Source: Cupriavidus consociatus (GTDB taxonomy: Bacteria; Pseudomonadota; Gammaproteobacteria; Burkholderiales; Burkholderiaceae). From it: DNA of 64,000 nucleotides. Under the pieces are notes generated by a model. That model ran no database searches, was not told where the DNA came from, and was given only the letters and a program-made list of their open reading frames with translations. This document shows, piece after piece, positions 25,157-34,642 of the stretch (its first letter is position 1; every line of letters begins with the position of its first letter). Position numbers and translations under genes: made by a program. The DNA is taken from assembly GCF_017814975.1 (NCBI RefSeq), contig NZ_JAGIQA010000014.1, positions 124,001 through 188,000 of the forward strand, read 5' to 3'.

Positions 25157-25978
25157 TTACTTGACCGGCTTGCCGGCGGGCTTGGTCACGTCGGTGCCGA
25201 ACCACTTCACCGAGAGCTTGCCCAGCGTGCCGTCCTTGCTCAGGTCTTCCAGCGCATGGTTGATGGCCTGCGCGAACTTGGGGTTGTCCTTGCGGAACGG
25301 GATGGCCACCTGCGTAGTGGCGCCCGCCACGATCGCGCCCGGGCGCAGTGGCAGGTTGGCGGTCTTGACCAGGTAGGCCACCATCAGCCGGTCATTGAGC
25401 GCGGCGTCAACGCGCTGTGCCGCCAGGTCGCGCAGGTACTCGGGCGCGCCGGGATAGGTCTTGACGTCGATGCCGGCCACTGACTTGGCCAGCTCGTTGT
25501 AATTGCTGCCCAGGCTGACGCCGAGCTTGTGGCCCTTCAGGTCTTCCAGCGACTTGAACTGGCGCTTGTCGTCCTTGCGCTGGATCAGCTGCGCATCCGA
25601 GTAGACGTAGGGCGTGGAAAAGTCCAGCACCTGCTGGCGCTGCGGCGTGACATTGACCTGGTTGACGATCACGTCGAACTTGCCCGCCTGCAGGCCGGCG
25701 ATGATGCCGCTCCACTCGGTGGTGACGAACTCGGGCTTGACCCCGAGCTTGCCCGCCACCGCGCGCGCGACGTCGACGTCAAACCCTTCCAGTTCATTCT
25801 TGGCGCCGCGGAAGCCGAACGGCGGGTACGTGCCCTCCAGCCCGATCTTGAGCACGCCGGCTTGCTTGACGGTATCGAGCAGGTCGGCGGCATGGGCCGC
25901 GGTGGCCGCAAGGCCGGCCCCCGCCATCAGCGAGGCCGCCAGCAGCGACTTGAACCAGCCAGTACGAATCGATCGCAT
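25157..25978 (-). CDS. tcyJ: Periplasmic amino-acid binding protein (cystine/TcyJ type)
   Basis: The 273-residue precursor has a signal peptide (MRSIRTGWFKSLLAASLMAGAGLAATAAHA). A family 3 solute-binding domain follows: LKIGLEGTYPPFGF, LEGFDVDVARAVA, FDVIVNQVNVTPQR, DFSTPYVYSDA, LGVSLGSNY. The end reads LSVKWFGTDVTK, which resembles the TcyJ/FliY C-terminus of E. coli. A ribosome-binding site (CTGGAGAACAT) precedes the ATG. It is followed by the TcyL-like permease. Cystine is the likely substrate, but a related polar amino acid cannot be excluded. Confidence 0.88.
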   Translation of the reverse strand: MRSIRTGWFKSLLAASLMAGAGLAATAAHAADLLDTVKQAGVLKIGLEGTYPPFGFRGAKNELEGFDVDVARAVAGKLGVKPEFVTTEWSGIIAGLQAGKFDVIVNQVNVTPQRQQVLDFSTPYVYSDAQLIQRKDDKRQFKSLEDLKGHKLGVSLGSNYNELAKSVAGIDVKTYPGAPEYLRDLAAQRVDAALNDRLMVAYLVKTANLPLRPGAIVAGATTQVAIPFRKDNPKFAQAINHALEDLSKDGTLGKLSVKWFGTDVTKPAGKPVK

Positions 25979-26183
25979 ATGTTCTCCAGTAGATGCGGAT
26001 AAGCAGTAGGTGGGCAGGCAACGCCGGCCAGCCTCTCGTGGAGGGCTGCCGGCCGGTTGTGCTGCTATGAGCCTATATCGGGCGCTACACTACCGCAAAC
26101 GCTATCGATGGCGAAATAACGATTCATCATGGCTATATAACCGCCGGGCGAAGCAGACGCCGCGGCGGCACCTCCCTGCCTGT

Positions 26184-27092
26184 TTACTGGTAGGCCTTGT
26201 CGTTGGGCGCCGCGAACAGTGCCTTCATGTCGGTCGACAGCGGGTAGTTCATGTTGATGTTGCGCGGCGGGATCGGCGACATGAACCACTTGTTGTAGAG
26301 CTTCTCCGCGCGGCCGCTGGTCTGCAGGTCGGCGATCACGCCGTCGGCCAGCTTCTTGAACGAAGGATCGTCCTTGCGGAACATGCAGGCATAGTTCTCG
26401 GTCTGCAGCGGCGCGCCGACCACCACCCAGTCGCCCGCGCTCTTGGCCTTGGTGCGCTCGCCGTACAGCAGCGGCTCGTCCATGACGAAGGCAGCGGCGC
26501 GCCCGCTTTCCAGGATCAGGAAGGACTGGCCATGGTCCTTGGTGCTGATCAGATTCATGTTCATCGCCTTCTCGCCGTTCATCTTGACCAGCAGGCGCTC
26601 GCCGGTGGTGCCGGCAGTGGTGACAACGTTGCGGTCCTTCAGGTCGGTGAACTCCTTCACGCCCGAGTCCTTCTTCGTCAGCATCTTGATGCCATAGACG
26701 AACAGGCTGTTGGAGAACGCCACCTGTTTCTGGCGCTCCAGGTTATTGGTGGTGCTGCCGCACTCGATGTCGATGGTGCCGTTCTGCACCAGCGGGATGC
26801 GGTTCTGCGAAGTGATCGGCGTCAGCCGCACCTGCAGGTTCGGCATCTTCAGCTCGCTCTTCACCTTGTCGACGATCTGCAGCAGGATCTCGTGCGAGTA
26901 CCCCATCACCTCCTTGCCGTCGGTGTACGAGAACGGGATCGACGATTCGCGGTAGCCCAGCGAGATCACGCCGCTGTCCTTGATCTTCTTCAGCGTGTCG
27001 CCGTCGGCAGCCTGGGCCGCGCCGGCGGCCAGCAGCAACGCGGCGGCGGCAAGCATGCAGGGGGTGGCAAAGCGGGTGTGCAGTGGTTTCAT
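26184..27092 (-). CDS. Glutamate/aspartate-type periplasmic binding protein
   Basis: The 302-residue precursor has a signal peptide ending near GAAQA. The mature protein shows the GltI pattern: SLGYRESSIPFSYTDGKEVMGYS, LTPITSQNRIPLVQNGTIDIECGSTTNN, ERQKQVAFSNSLFV, AKDHGQSFLILESGRAAAFVMDEPLL. It ends with NPIPP-like SPIPPRNINMNYPLS and EMKALF-like DMKALFAAPNDKA. A strong ribosome-binding site (AAGGAGCGAC) marks the ATG at 27092; an in-frame start at 27122 is less likely. No cognate permease or ATPase is adjacent. Its neighbour is an amino-acid dehydrogenase gene. Confidence 0.88.
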   Translation of the reverse strand: MKPLHTRFATPCMLAAAALLLAAGAAQAADGDTLKKIKDSGVISLGYRESSIPFSYTDGKEVMGYSHEILLQIVDKVKSELKMPNLQVRLTPITSQNRIPLVQNGTIDIECGSTTNNLERQKQVAFSNSLFVYGIKMLTKKDSGVKEFTDLKDRNVVTTAGTTGERLLVKMNGEKAMNMNLISTKDHGQSFLILESGRAAAFVMDEPLLYGERTKAKSAGDWVVVGAPLQTENYACMFRKDDPSFKKLADGVIADLQTSGRAEKLYNKWFMSPIPPRNINMNYPLSTDMKALFAAPNDKAYQ

Positions 27093-27191
27093 GTCGCGCT
27101 CCTTGTAATGGGGCTTGGTCATTGAGGCTCGTTTTCTCGAGGTATTGCGAACTCACGGGTACTGCAGGAACCATTGCCGCATGCCGCTGCG

Positions 27192-28475
27192 CTACGCGCG
27201 CGCGGCATCGAAGTCCTTGACGTCCAGCGCCGGGCGACGCCCCGCCAGCCGGTCGGCCAGCAGGCCGGCGCTGCCCATCGCCAGCGTGAAGCCCAGCGCG
27301 CCGTGGCCGAGGTTCAGCCACAGGCCAGACACGCGCGATGGCCCGATCAGCGGCAGCCCGTCCGGCGTGGCCGGACGCAGGCCTGCCCACGGCTGCAGCT
27401 GCGCCAGCGGCAGGTCCGGCACGATGCCGTCAAACAGGGCGCGCGTTTGCGCCACCAGCGTGCCGACCCGCTCCGGGTCGATGCGGGTGCCGCCGCGCAC
27501 CAGGTCGGCCATGCCTGCCACCCGCAGTGTATTGCCGATCCGCGCGTAAACGATCTTGTTAGCGAAATCCGTCACGCTGATATGCGGCGCGCGCGCGCCG
27601 CTGGCCAGCGGCACGGTGATGCTATAGCCCTTGAGCGGCCACAGCATCGGCCGCACGCCCAGCGGGCGCAGCAGCGGCACGCTGCCGATGCCGCCCGCGA
27701 CCACGACCACATCGGCCGGCACCTCGCCGGCATCGGTGCGCACGCCGGTCACGCGCCCGCCCTGCTGCATCAGCCCCTGCACCACGGTGCCAAAGCGCAG
27801 CGACACGCCTGTGCCGCCGCCGTGTTGCAGCAACCGTGCCAGCGACACGCAGAAGCGGTGGCAGTCGCCCACCTCCTCGCTCGGCGTGTAGATGGCGCCG
27901 GCGATCTCGTCGCGGATGCCGGCCAGCGCAGGCTCCAGCGCAACGCAGGCATCGCGGTCCAGTGCCTGCTGCTCGCAGCCCAGGCTGGCCTGGTAATCCA
28001 GCAGCCGGCACGCCGAGGCAAACGCCGCTTCGTCGCGGTGCACCACCAGCTTGCCGCGCCTCGCGAAATCGAAGCCGAAGCCGGTGTCCCCGCGCTCGTG
28101 CTGCGCCACGAACGCCTGCAACTGGTCGCGCGAATAGAAGCCCAGGCGCAGCAGCTTGCGTGTGGTGGCCTCGCTGGTGCCGGCATTGCAGGCGCTCATG
28201 AAGGCGGCCAGCCAGCGCCATTGCGCGGGATCGGCCACCGGGCGGAAGCGCATCGGCGAATCGCGCCGCAGCAGCCAGCCGGGCACCTTGCCCATCACGC
28301 CCGGCCCGGCCAGCGGCGCCACATAGCTGTAGCTGAGCTGCCCGCCATTGGCAAAGCTGGTTTCCTCGCCGGGACCCCGGTGTCGTTCCAGCACCGTCAC
28401 CTCATGCCCGTCCTGCGCCAGGCGCCACGCCGTTGTCATGCCCACCACTCCGGCGCCCACGATCACTACCCGCAT
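27192..28475 (-). CDS. dadA: FAD-dependent D-amino acid dehydrogenase (DadA family)
   Basis: The 427-residue product has an N-terminal FAD-binding Rossmann motif (VVIVGAGVVGMTTAWRLAQDG) followed by VTVLERHRGPGEETSFANGGQLSYSYVAPLAGPGV. This is typical of DadA, which deaminates D-amino acids to keto acids and passes electrons to the respiratory chain. The C-terminal GLRPATPDGLPLIGPS and NLGHGALGFTLAMGS are family signatures. It is divergent from a LysR-type regulator (138 bp), probably its controller. It lies 99 bp upstream of the glutamate/aspartate-type binding protein. The exact amino-acid substrate is not visible. Confidence 0.9.
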   Translation of the reverse strand: MRVVIVGAGVVGMTTAWRLAQDGHEVTVLERHRGPGEETSFANGGQLSYSYVAPLAGPGVMGKVPGWLLRRDSPMRFRPVADPAQWRWLAAFMSACNAGTSEATTRKLLRLGFYSRDQLQAFVAQHERGDTGFGFDFARRGKLVVHRDEAAFASACRLLDYQASLGCEQQALDRDACVALEPALAGIRDEIAGAIYTPSEEVGDCHRFCVSLARLLQHGGGTGVSLRFGTVVQGLMQQGGRVTGVRTDAGEVPADVVVVAGGIGSVPLLRPLGVRPMLWPLKGYSITVPLASGARAPHISVTDFANKIVYARIGNTLRVAGMADLVRGGTRIDPERVGTLVAQTRALFDGIVPDLPLAQLQPWAGLRPATPDGLPLIGPSRVSGLWLNLGHGALGFTLAMGSAGLLADRLAGRRPALDVKDFDAARA

Positions 28476-28613
28476 TGACTTCCTTGTTGCATCAAAAGAT
28501 CGATGCCAGAGGTTAGAACAGCAGGGCCGGCTTGCCCAATGCGAATACGTGCCAGAATATGTCTTCAGGCTATGGATGGCCTGTGCCTATCGCGTTCCAG
28601 CCCCCCAAATCCC

Positions 28614-29600
28614 ATGCGCCTGCGCCAGATCGAGGTTTTCCGCGCCGTGATGCTGACCGGCACTGTCAGCGAAGCCGCGCGCCTGCTGCACGTGTCCCAG
28701 CCCGTGGTCACGCGCGTGCTGCAGCATGCCGAGGCCTCGCTCGGCTTCCGCCTGTTCGAGCGCGTGCGCGGTCGCCTGCAGCCGACGCCGGAGGCCAACG
28801 CCTTGTACGGCGATGTCGAAAGGCTATATGGCGAGATCGAGCGGGTGCGCCGGGTCTCGGAAAGCCTGCGCCACAAGGGCGCCGGGCGCCTGCGCGTGGC
28901 GGCCACGCCAAGCCTGGCCAACCCGCTGCTGGTGCCGGCGGTGCGGCGCTTCTGCGCGCGCCACCCCGACACACAGGTGCAGGTGCTGACCCACCATACC
29001 GACGAGATCGTCGGTGCGCTGCTGGCCAACCAGATCGACCTGGGTTTTGCCTTCTTGCCGCCGCGCCACGAGGCCATTTCGAGCGAGCCGGTGGCCAGCG
29101 GCCGCATGTTGCTGGCGGTGCCGCGCGGCCAGCCGCTGCCCGCCGCGGGGCGCCGCCGCCAAGTGCCGATGCAGCGGCTGATGGACCGCCCCTTCATCGG
29201 CTATGACGACAACAGCTCGCTCGGCCTGCTGGTGCGCCAGACGCTGGCGCGGCACGCGCTCGAGCCGCGCTCGACGCTGGAGGTGCAGACCTATTCGCTG
29301 GCGCTGGCGCTGGTCGATGCCGGGCTAGGCCTGACGCTGCTGGACCAGTACACCGCGCTCAGCGCCAATCCCGGCCATGTGGCGCTGCATGACGTGGCGC
29401 CGGAACTGCCGTTCGAAATCCAGATGCTGCGCGCCAGCCACCGCGCCGGCTCCAGCCTGGCCGACGACCTGCGCGTGCAGTTCGCGCAGGCGGCGCAGGA
29501 GCTGGCGGCAACGCTGCCACAGCGGCTGGAAGCGCCGGTGATCAGCCTCGAAGGTTCGCTGCCGGGAGGCGCCAAGGTGCGTACGGCGATACTGGAATGA
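28614..29600 (+). CDS. LysR-type transcriptional regulator
   Basis: The 328-residue protein starts with a LysR winged-helix domain (MRLRQIEVFRAVMLTGTVSEAARLLHVSQPVVTRVLQHAEASLGFRLFER). The effector domain covers about residues 90-300 (LRVAATPSLANPLLVPAVRRF, LLANQIDLGFAFLPP). The ATG at 28614 is chosen because the conserved helix-turn-helix begins there; upstream in-frame codons have no similarity. It is divergent from dadA, and LysR regulators usually control the divergent neighbour, so an amino-acid signal is likely. The last about 25 residues are variable. Confidence 0.9.
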   Translation: MRLRQIEVFRAVMLTGTVSEAARLLHVSQPVVTRVLQHAEASLGFRLFERVRGRLQPTPEANALYGDVERLYGEIERVRRVSESLRHKGAGRLRVAATPSLANPLLVPAVRRFCARHPDTQVQVLTHHTDEIVGALLANQIDLGFAFLPPRHEAISSEPVASGRMLLAVPRGQPLPAAGRRRQVPMQRLMDRPFIGYDDNSSLGLLVRQTLARHALEPRSTLEVQTYSLALALVDAGLGLTLLDQYTALSANPGHVALHDVAPELPFEIQMLRASHRAGSSLADDLRVQFAQAAQELAATLPQRLEAPVISLEGSLPGGAKVRTAILE

Positions 29601-29690
29601 TGGCCGCGCCGGCGCCAATTTGACAGCTTCACAGGCGGTGCACCATCATCAAGCCGCCTGCACTCGCTGGCCGCATGCGCCAGACCGCCT

Positions 29691-31004
29691 ATGTTTGTCC
29701 TGACCCTGACCGCTCTTGTCCTGGTCAGCGCCTTCTTCTCCATCTCCGAGATCGCGCTGACCGCCGCACGCCGCACCAAGCTCCAGGTCTTGTCCGAGCG
29801 CGGCGATGGCCGCGCCACGCGCGTACTGCTGCTCAAGGAAGAGCCAGGGAATTTCTTCACCATCGTGCAGATCGGCGTCAACAGCGTGGCCATCCTCGCC
29901 GGTATCCTCGGCGAGAAGCACGTGTCCGACCTGCTGCTGGAAACGCTGTCGCCCTATATGCAGGTGGCTCACGCGCAGCGCGTGGCCAATATCGGCTCGT
30001 TCCTGATCGTGACGCTGCTGTTTATCCAGTTTGCCGACCTGATTCCCAAGCGCATCGCGATGACCTTCCCGGAAGCATGCGCGCTCGCAGTGATCGACCC
30101 GATGCTGACGCTGCTGCGCGTGCTCAAGCCGCTGGTGTGGGTCTTCAACGCCGCCGCCGACGCCACGCTGCGGCTGTTGCGCATGCCGACCAAGCCGGTC
30201 GACCAGATCACCACCGAGGACATCGCCGCCATGGTCGATGCCGGGGCCGAGGCCGGCGTGCTGCACAAGCATGAGCTGCACCTGATCGAGAATGTGTTCG
30301 AACTCGAGTTCAAGGGCATCACCGCGATCATGACGCCGCGCGACGACGTGGTCTGGCTGAGCCTGAACGAGCCCGCCGACAGCGTGCGGCGCAAGCTGGT
30401 CAACCAGCCGCATGCGCAATACCCGGTGTGCGGGCATGACCTGGACGACGTGCAGGGCTATATCGATTCCAAGGACATCCTGCAGCTGCTGCTGGCCGAC
30501 GAAAGCGCCACGGTGATCGGCAACATCGGCCGCCACCACGACAAGAACGTCCTGGTGATCCCCGACACGCTGACCCTGTCCGAGTCGCTCACGCGCTTCC
30601 GCGAGATGCACCAGAACTTTGCCGTGGTAATGAACGAGTACGGGCTGGTGGTGGGCATCGTCACGCTCGACGATATCGTCGGCGCGCTGATGGGCGACAT
30701 CCTCTACTCCAGCGAAGACGAGCAGATCGTGCGACGCGACGACAGCTCGTGGCTGGTCGACGGCCTGACGCCGCTGGTGGATCTGAAGAAGGCGCTGGAA
30801 CTCGATGCCCTGCCCGGTGAGGACTATGTCGACACCGCTGGCGGATTGGTGATCTACGCGCTCAAGCGCATCCCGAAGAAATCCGAGTCGATTACCGTGG
30901 CGGGCTATCGCTTTGAAGTGCTGGACATCGACCACCACAAGATCGACCAGCTGCTGGTATCGCGCCTGCCGTCGCCAGAAGATCCTGCGGTGGGACAGCC
31001 GTAG
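29691..31004 (+). CDS. CNNM/CBS-domain membrane protein (YtfL/CorC-HlyC family)
   Basis: The 437-residue protein has an N-terminal CNNM transmembrane domain with three to four helices (MFVLTLTALVLVSAFFSISEIALTAARRTKL, TIVQIGVNSVAILAGILGEK, IQFADLIPKRIAMTFPE). A pair of CBS domains follows (about 205-330, with IMTPRDDVVWL and LVVGIVTLDDIVGALMGDI), then a C-terminal CorC_HlyC domain (WLVDGLTPLVDLKKAL to about 430). E. coli YtfL (PaeA) of this group has been linked to polyamine export; other members to Mg/Co efflux. Hemolysin in old names is misleading. The 3' end overlaps the convergent PAP2 gene by 113 bp. Confidence 0.9.
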   Translation: MFVLTLTALVLVSAFFSISEIALTAARRTKLQVLSERGDGRATRVLLLKEEPGNFFTIVQIGVNSVAILAGILGEKHVSDLLLETLSPYMQVAHAQRVANIGSFLIVTLLFIQFADLIPKRIAMTFPEACALAVIDPMLTLLRVLKPLVWVFNAAADATLRLLRMPTKPVDQITTEDIAAMVDAGAEAGVLHKHELHLIENVFELEFKGITAIMTPRDDVVWLSLNEPADSVRRKLVNQPHAQYPVCGHDLDDVQGYIDSKDILQLLLADESATVIGNIGRHHDKNVLVIPDTLTLSESLTRFREMHQNFAVVMNEYGLVVGIVTLDDIVGALMGDILYSSEDEQIVRRDDSSWLVDGLTPLVDLKKALELDALPGEDYVDTAGGLVIYALKRIPKKSESITVAGYRFEVLDIDHHKIDQLLVSRLPSPEDPAVGQP

Positions 31005-32037
31005 CGAGTCCTGCCTGGCGATAGCGCTCCAGTGTATCCGGCATGCCGAACCACGCCACGTAGCTGAACGCCACCACCACCGCGGCCGCCGCCACCACGC
31101 CGAGCCGCCACGGCGCCACCGCGTCCCGCGGCGCCGGCACGTGCAGCGTACGGTAGGCGGTGCCGAGTAACGCGATCCACGCCAGCCCCAGCGCATAGCC
31201 CGCGGCCACGTCGGACAGCCAGTGCATGCCCAGGTACAGCCGCGAGACCCCGATCGCCACTACCGCCACCACGGTCAGCGCCAGCACCGGCATGCGCACG
31301 CGCCATGGCTGGCGCAGGCACAGCAGGAACGCCAGGAAGCCGTACGTCACCATGCTGCTGGTGGCGTGGCTGCTCGGAAAGGAATACGACTCCAGCCCGC
31401 TGTAGATGCTGGCCGGCCGCACCCGCGCCATGCCGAGCTTGAGCGCCATCACGCAGGCGCGCGCGCCAAGCAGCGCCGTGGCCCAGTACAGCGCCGTGAC
31501 CCACGCGCGCCGCCACCACAGCCACGCGAACACCGCCACGCCGACCGCCACCGAGATGCGCGCACCGCCCAGTTCGGTCACGGCGACCATGGCGATATCG
31601 AGCCAGTCGCGGCGCCATGCGCGCAGCTGCGCGAATACCAGCTGGTCGAGATGGACCACTTCGTCGCCCTCGGCGCCCCGGGCCACTTCGGCGGCCAGCC
31701 AGAACAGCGCTGCCCCGCAGGCCAGCAGCGCGGCGCCGGCTGCGAGCACCAGCAGCAGCTCGGCGATATCGCGTTCCAGCACGCGCAGCGTCAGCGTGCT
31801 CAACCGGCGCGGGCGGTCCTGTGCGGCCACGCGCGTCGACAGGGCACTGGCGCCCCAGACGCGCATGCCGTCGAGCCAGCGCACCAGCGGGCGCAACAGC
31901 GCCACCAGCAGCGGCACCAGGCACAGCAGCAACACCGTGGCAAGTGTGAACAGCCCCAGCAACCCAAGCGCCGTCCCGGGTGTCAGCCAGGCATCGCCAA
32001 CCGCGCCCACGCGCGCAGGCAGCTCAGGCACGCGCAT
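30892..32037 (-). CDS. PAP2-family membrane phosphatase
   Basis: The 381-residue integral membrane protein has the three PAP2 motifs: KLGMARVRP (KX6RP), FPSSHATSS (PSGH-like) and SRLYLGMHWLSD (SRX5HX3D). They form the phosphatase site, usually acting on lipid phosphates such as undecaprenyl pyrophosphate or phosphatidate at the membrane face. Two hydrophobic stretches precede the catalytic region. The ATG at 32037 overlaps the upstream DUF1653-HD gene by 14 bp; a TTG at 32094 is an alternative. The last about 38 residues are encoded opposite the 3' end of the CNNM gene and look non-conserved. Confidence 0.88.
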   Translation of the reverse strand: MRVPELPARVGAVGDAWLTPGTALGLLGLFTLATVLLLCLVPLLVALLRPLVRWLDGMRVWGASALSTRVAAQDRPRRLSTLTLRVLERDIAELLLVLAAGAALLACGAALFWLAAEVARGAEGDEVVHLDQLVFAQLRAWRRDWLDIAMVAVTELGGARISVAVGVAVFAWLWWRRAWVTALYWATALLGARACVMALKLGMARVRPASIYSGLESYSFPSSHATSSMVTYGFLAFLLCLRQPWRVRMPVLALTVVAVVAIGVSRLYLGMHWLSDVAAGYALGLAWIALLGTAYRTLHVPAPRDAVAPWRLGVVAAAAVVVAFSYVAWFGMPDTLERYRQAGLATAVPPQDLLATAGAIPAAGRSCGGRCPALQSDSPPR

Positions 32038-32911
32038 CCTCCGCGCCGCCGATGCGCGCGATATTGGCGCGCGCTGGCGCCTCGCAGTCGGCAAAGGGCG
32101 GCGTCAGGAACAGGCGCGGCCGCTGCGCCAGCTCGCCCAGGAAAGCGGCACGCCGGCGCCCGAACTCCGCCAGCAGCGCATCGCCATGCAAGCCGGTGCG
32201 CGCGGCCAGCATGCCGCGGTTCTCGGCGAAGACATCGGCGCTGTGGGCATCGAATACGTCAGGAGGTGCGGCCAGCCGGAACAGGTCGAGATCGAGCACG
32301 GCGTCCGCGCCATCGATGGTCGGCGTATGCGTGCGAGTGTCGCGCACGATCTGCGCGGCCCGGCCGAGCACCGTGCGGTCCACCTCCGGTGCAACGGTTT
32401 CGACCAGGGCCGCCGAAGCCGACTCGTTGTGCTCGCAGCCCGGCACATAGACCGCGTCGTGGCACAGCACCGCCAGCGCCTGCGCCGGATCCAGCGCGAT
32501 GCCGCGCGCGCGGGCGACCTCGAACATCTCAAGGACATGGCGGCGGCCGTGGTAGTGCCGGTATGGCGTGTCATGCAGCGCCAGCACCTCCAGCACGGTC
32601 TTGCGCGGCAGGAAGTCGAGGCAGGCCAGCGCGGCGGGCCAGTCCGGGGCGAAGCGCGGCACCTCTCCCTGCGGCGTCACCACGGGCTCGCTGAACACGT
32701 CGGCGCGGCGCACCCAGAGCAAGGCGGGATCGCGCATCGCGCGATAGACAACTGCGGGCGCGAGGTCGGCCTCAAGGCGTCCGATGCCGACCACCGCGTA
32801 GGCACCCCCCTTGTGGTGGCGATACGGCATGCCGGCAACCAGGTCGGGGTCGTCGGGCAGTTCGGCGGGGTCGCCGTGGAATTCGGCAGGCGTGGCGGGT
32901 GGCATTGTCAT
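32024..32911 (-). CDS. DUF1653 / HD-superfamily phosphohydrolase fusion protein
   Basis: The 295-residue protein carries a DUF1653-like segment at about 26-78 (YRHHKGGAYAVVGIG, VVYRAMRDPALLWVRRADVFSE). A predicted metal-dependent HD phosphohydrolase domain covers about 105-280: YHGRRHVLEMFEVA gives the first histidine, LCHDAVYVPG the HD pair, followed by NESASA and later DLDLFRLA. The ATG at 32911 is favoured; earlier in-frame codons lack similarity. It is translationally coupled to the PAP2 phosphatase (14-bp overlap). Substrate is unknown. Confidence 0.8.
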   Translation of the reverse strand: MTMPPATPAEFHGDPAELPDDPDLVAGMPYRHHKGGAYAVVGIGRLEADLAPAVVYRAMRDPALLWVRRADVFSEPVVTPQGEVPRFAPDWPAALACLDFLPRKTVLEVLALHDTPYRHYHGRRHVLEMFEVARARGIALDPAQALAVLCHDAVYVPGCEHNESASAALVETVAPEVDRTVLGRAAQIVRDTRTHTPTIDGADAVLDLDLFRLAAPPDVFDAHSADVFAENRGMLAARTGLHGDALLAEFGRRRAAFLGELAQRPRLFLTPPFADCEAPARANIARIGGAEDARA

Positions 32912-33084
32912 CGGTGGCCTCGTTGGCAGTCCGCTGGATCGCCATGATAGTGCACCGCCAGGCGCTGGCAGCGATGAAACCGACCACCGGAAAAACAAAA
33001 CCGACGCACACTTGCGTGGGCGTCGGCCTGAGTTTTACTACACTGTTGTTGCCTGTCCGGTGGTCGAGACCGGGCAGCTTCTTG

Positions 33085-33176
<92 letters not shown>

Positions 33177-33256
33177 GGTAACTGCATTGCCGTGTGGCGA
33201 AACCGAGATTATAGCCACACCGTACCGGCCAGTGCAAGAGGCCGACAGCAGATTTT

Positions 33257-34612
<1,356 letters not shown>

Positions 34613-34642
34613 TTACTGCACACACGTTAGCAAACAGGCAAC

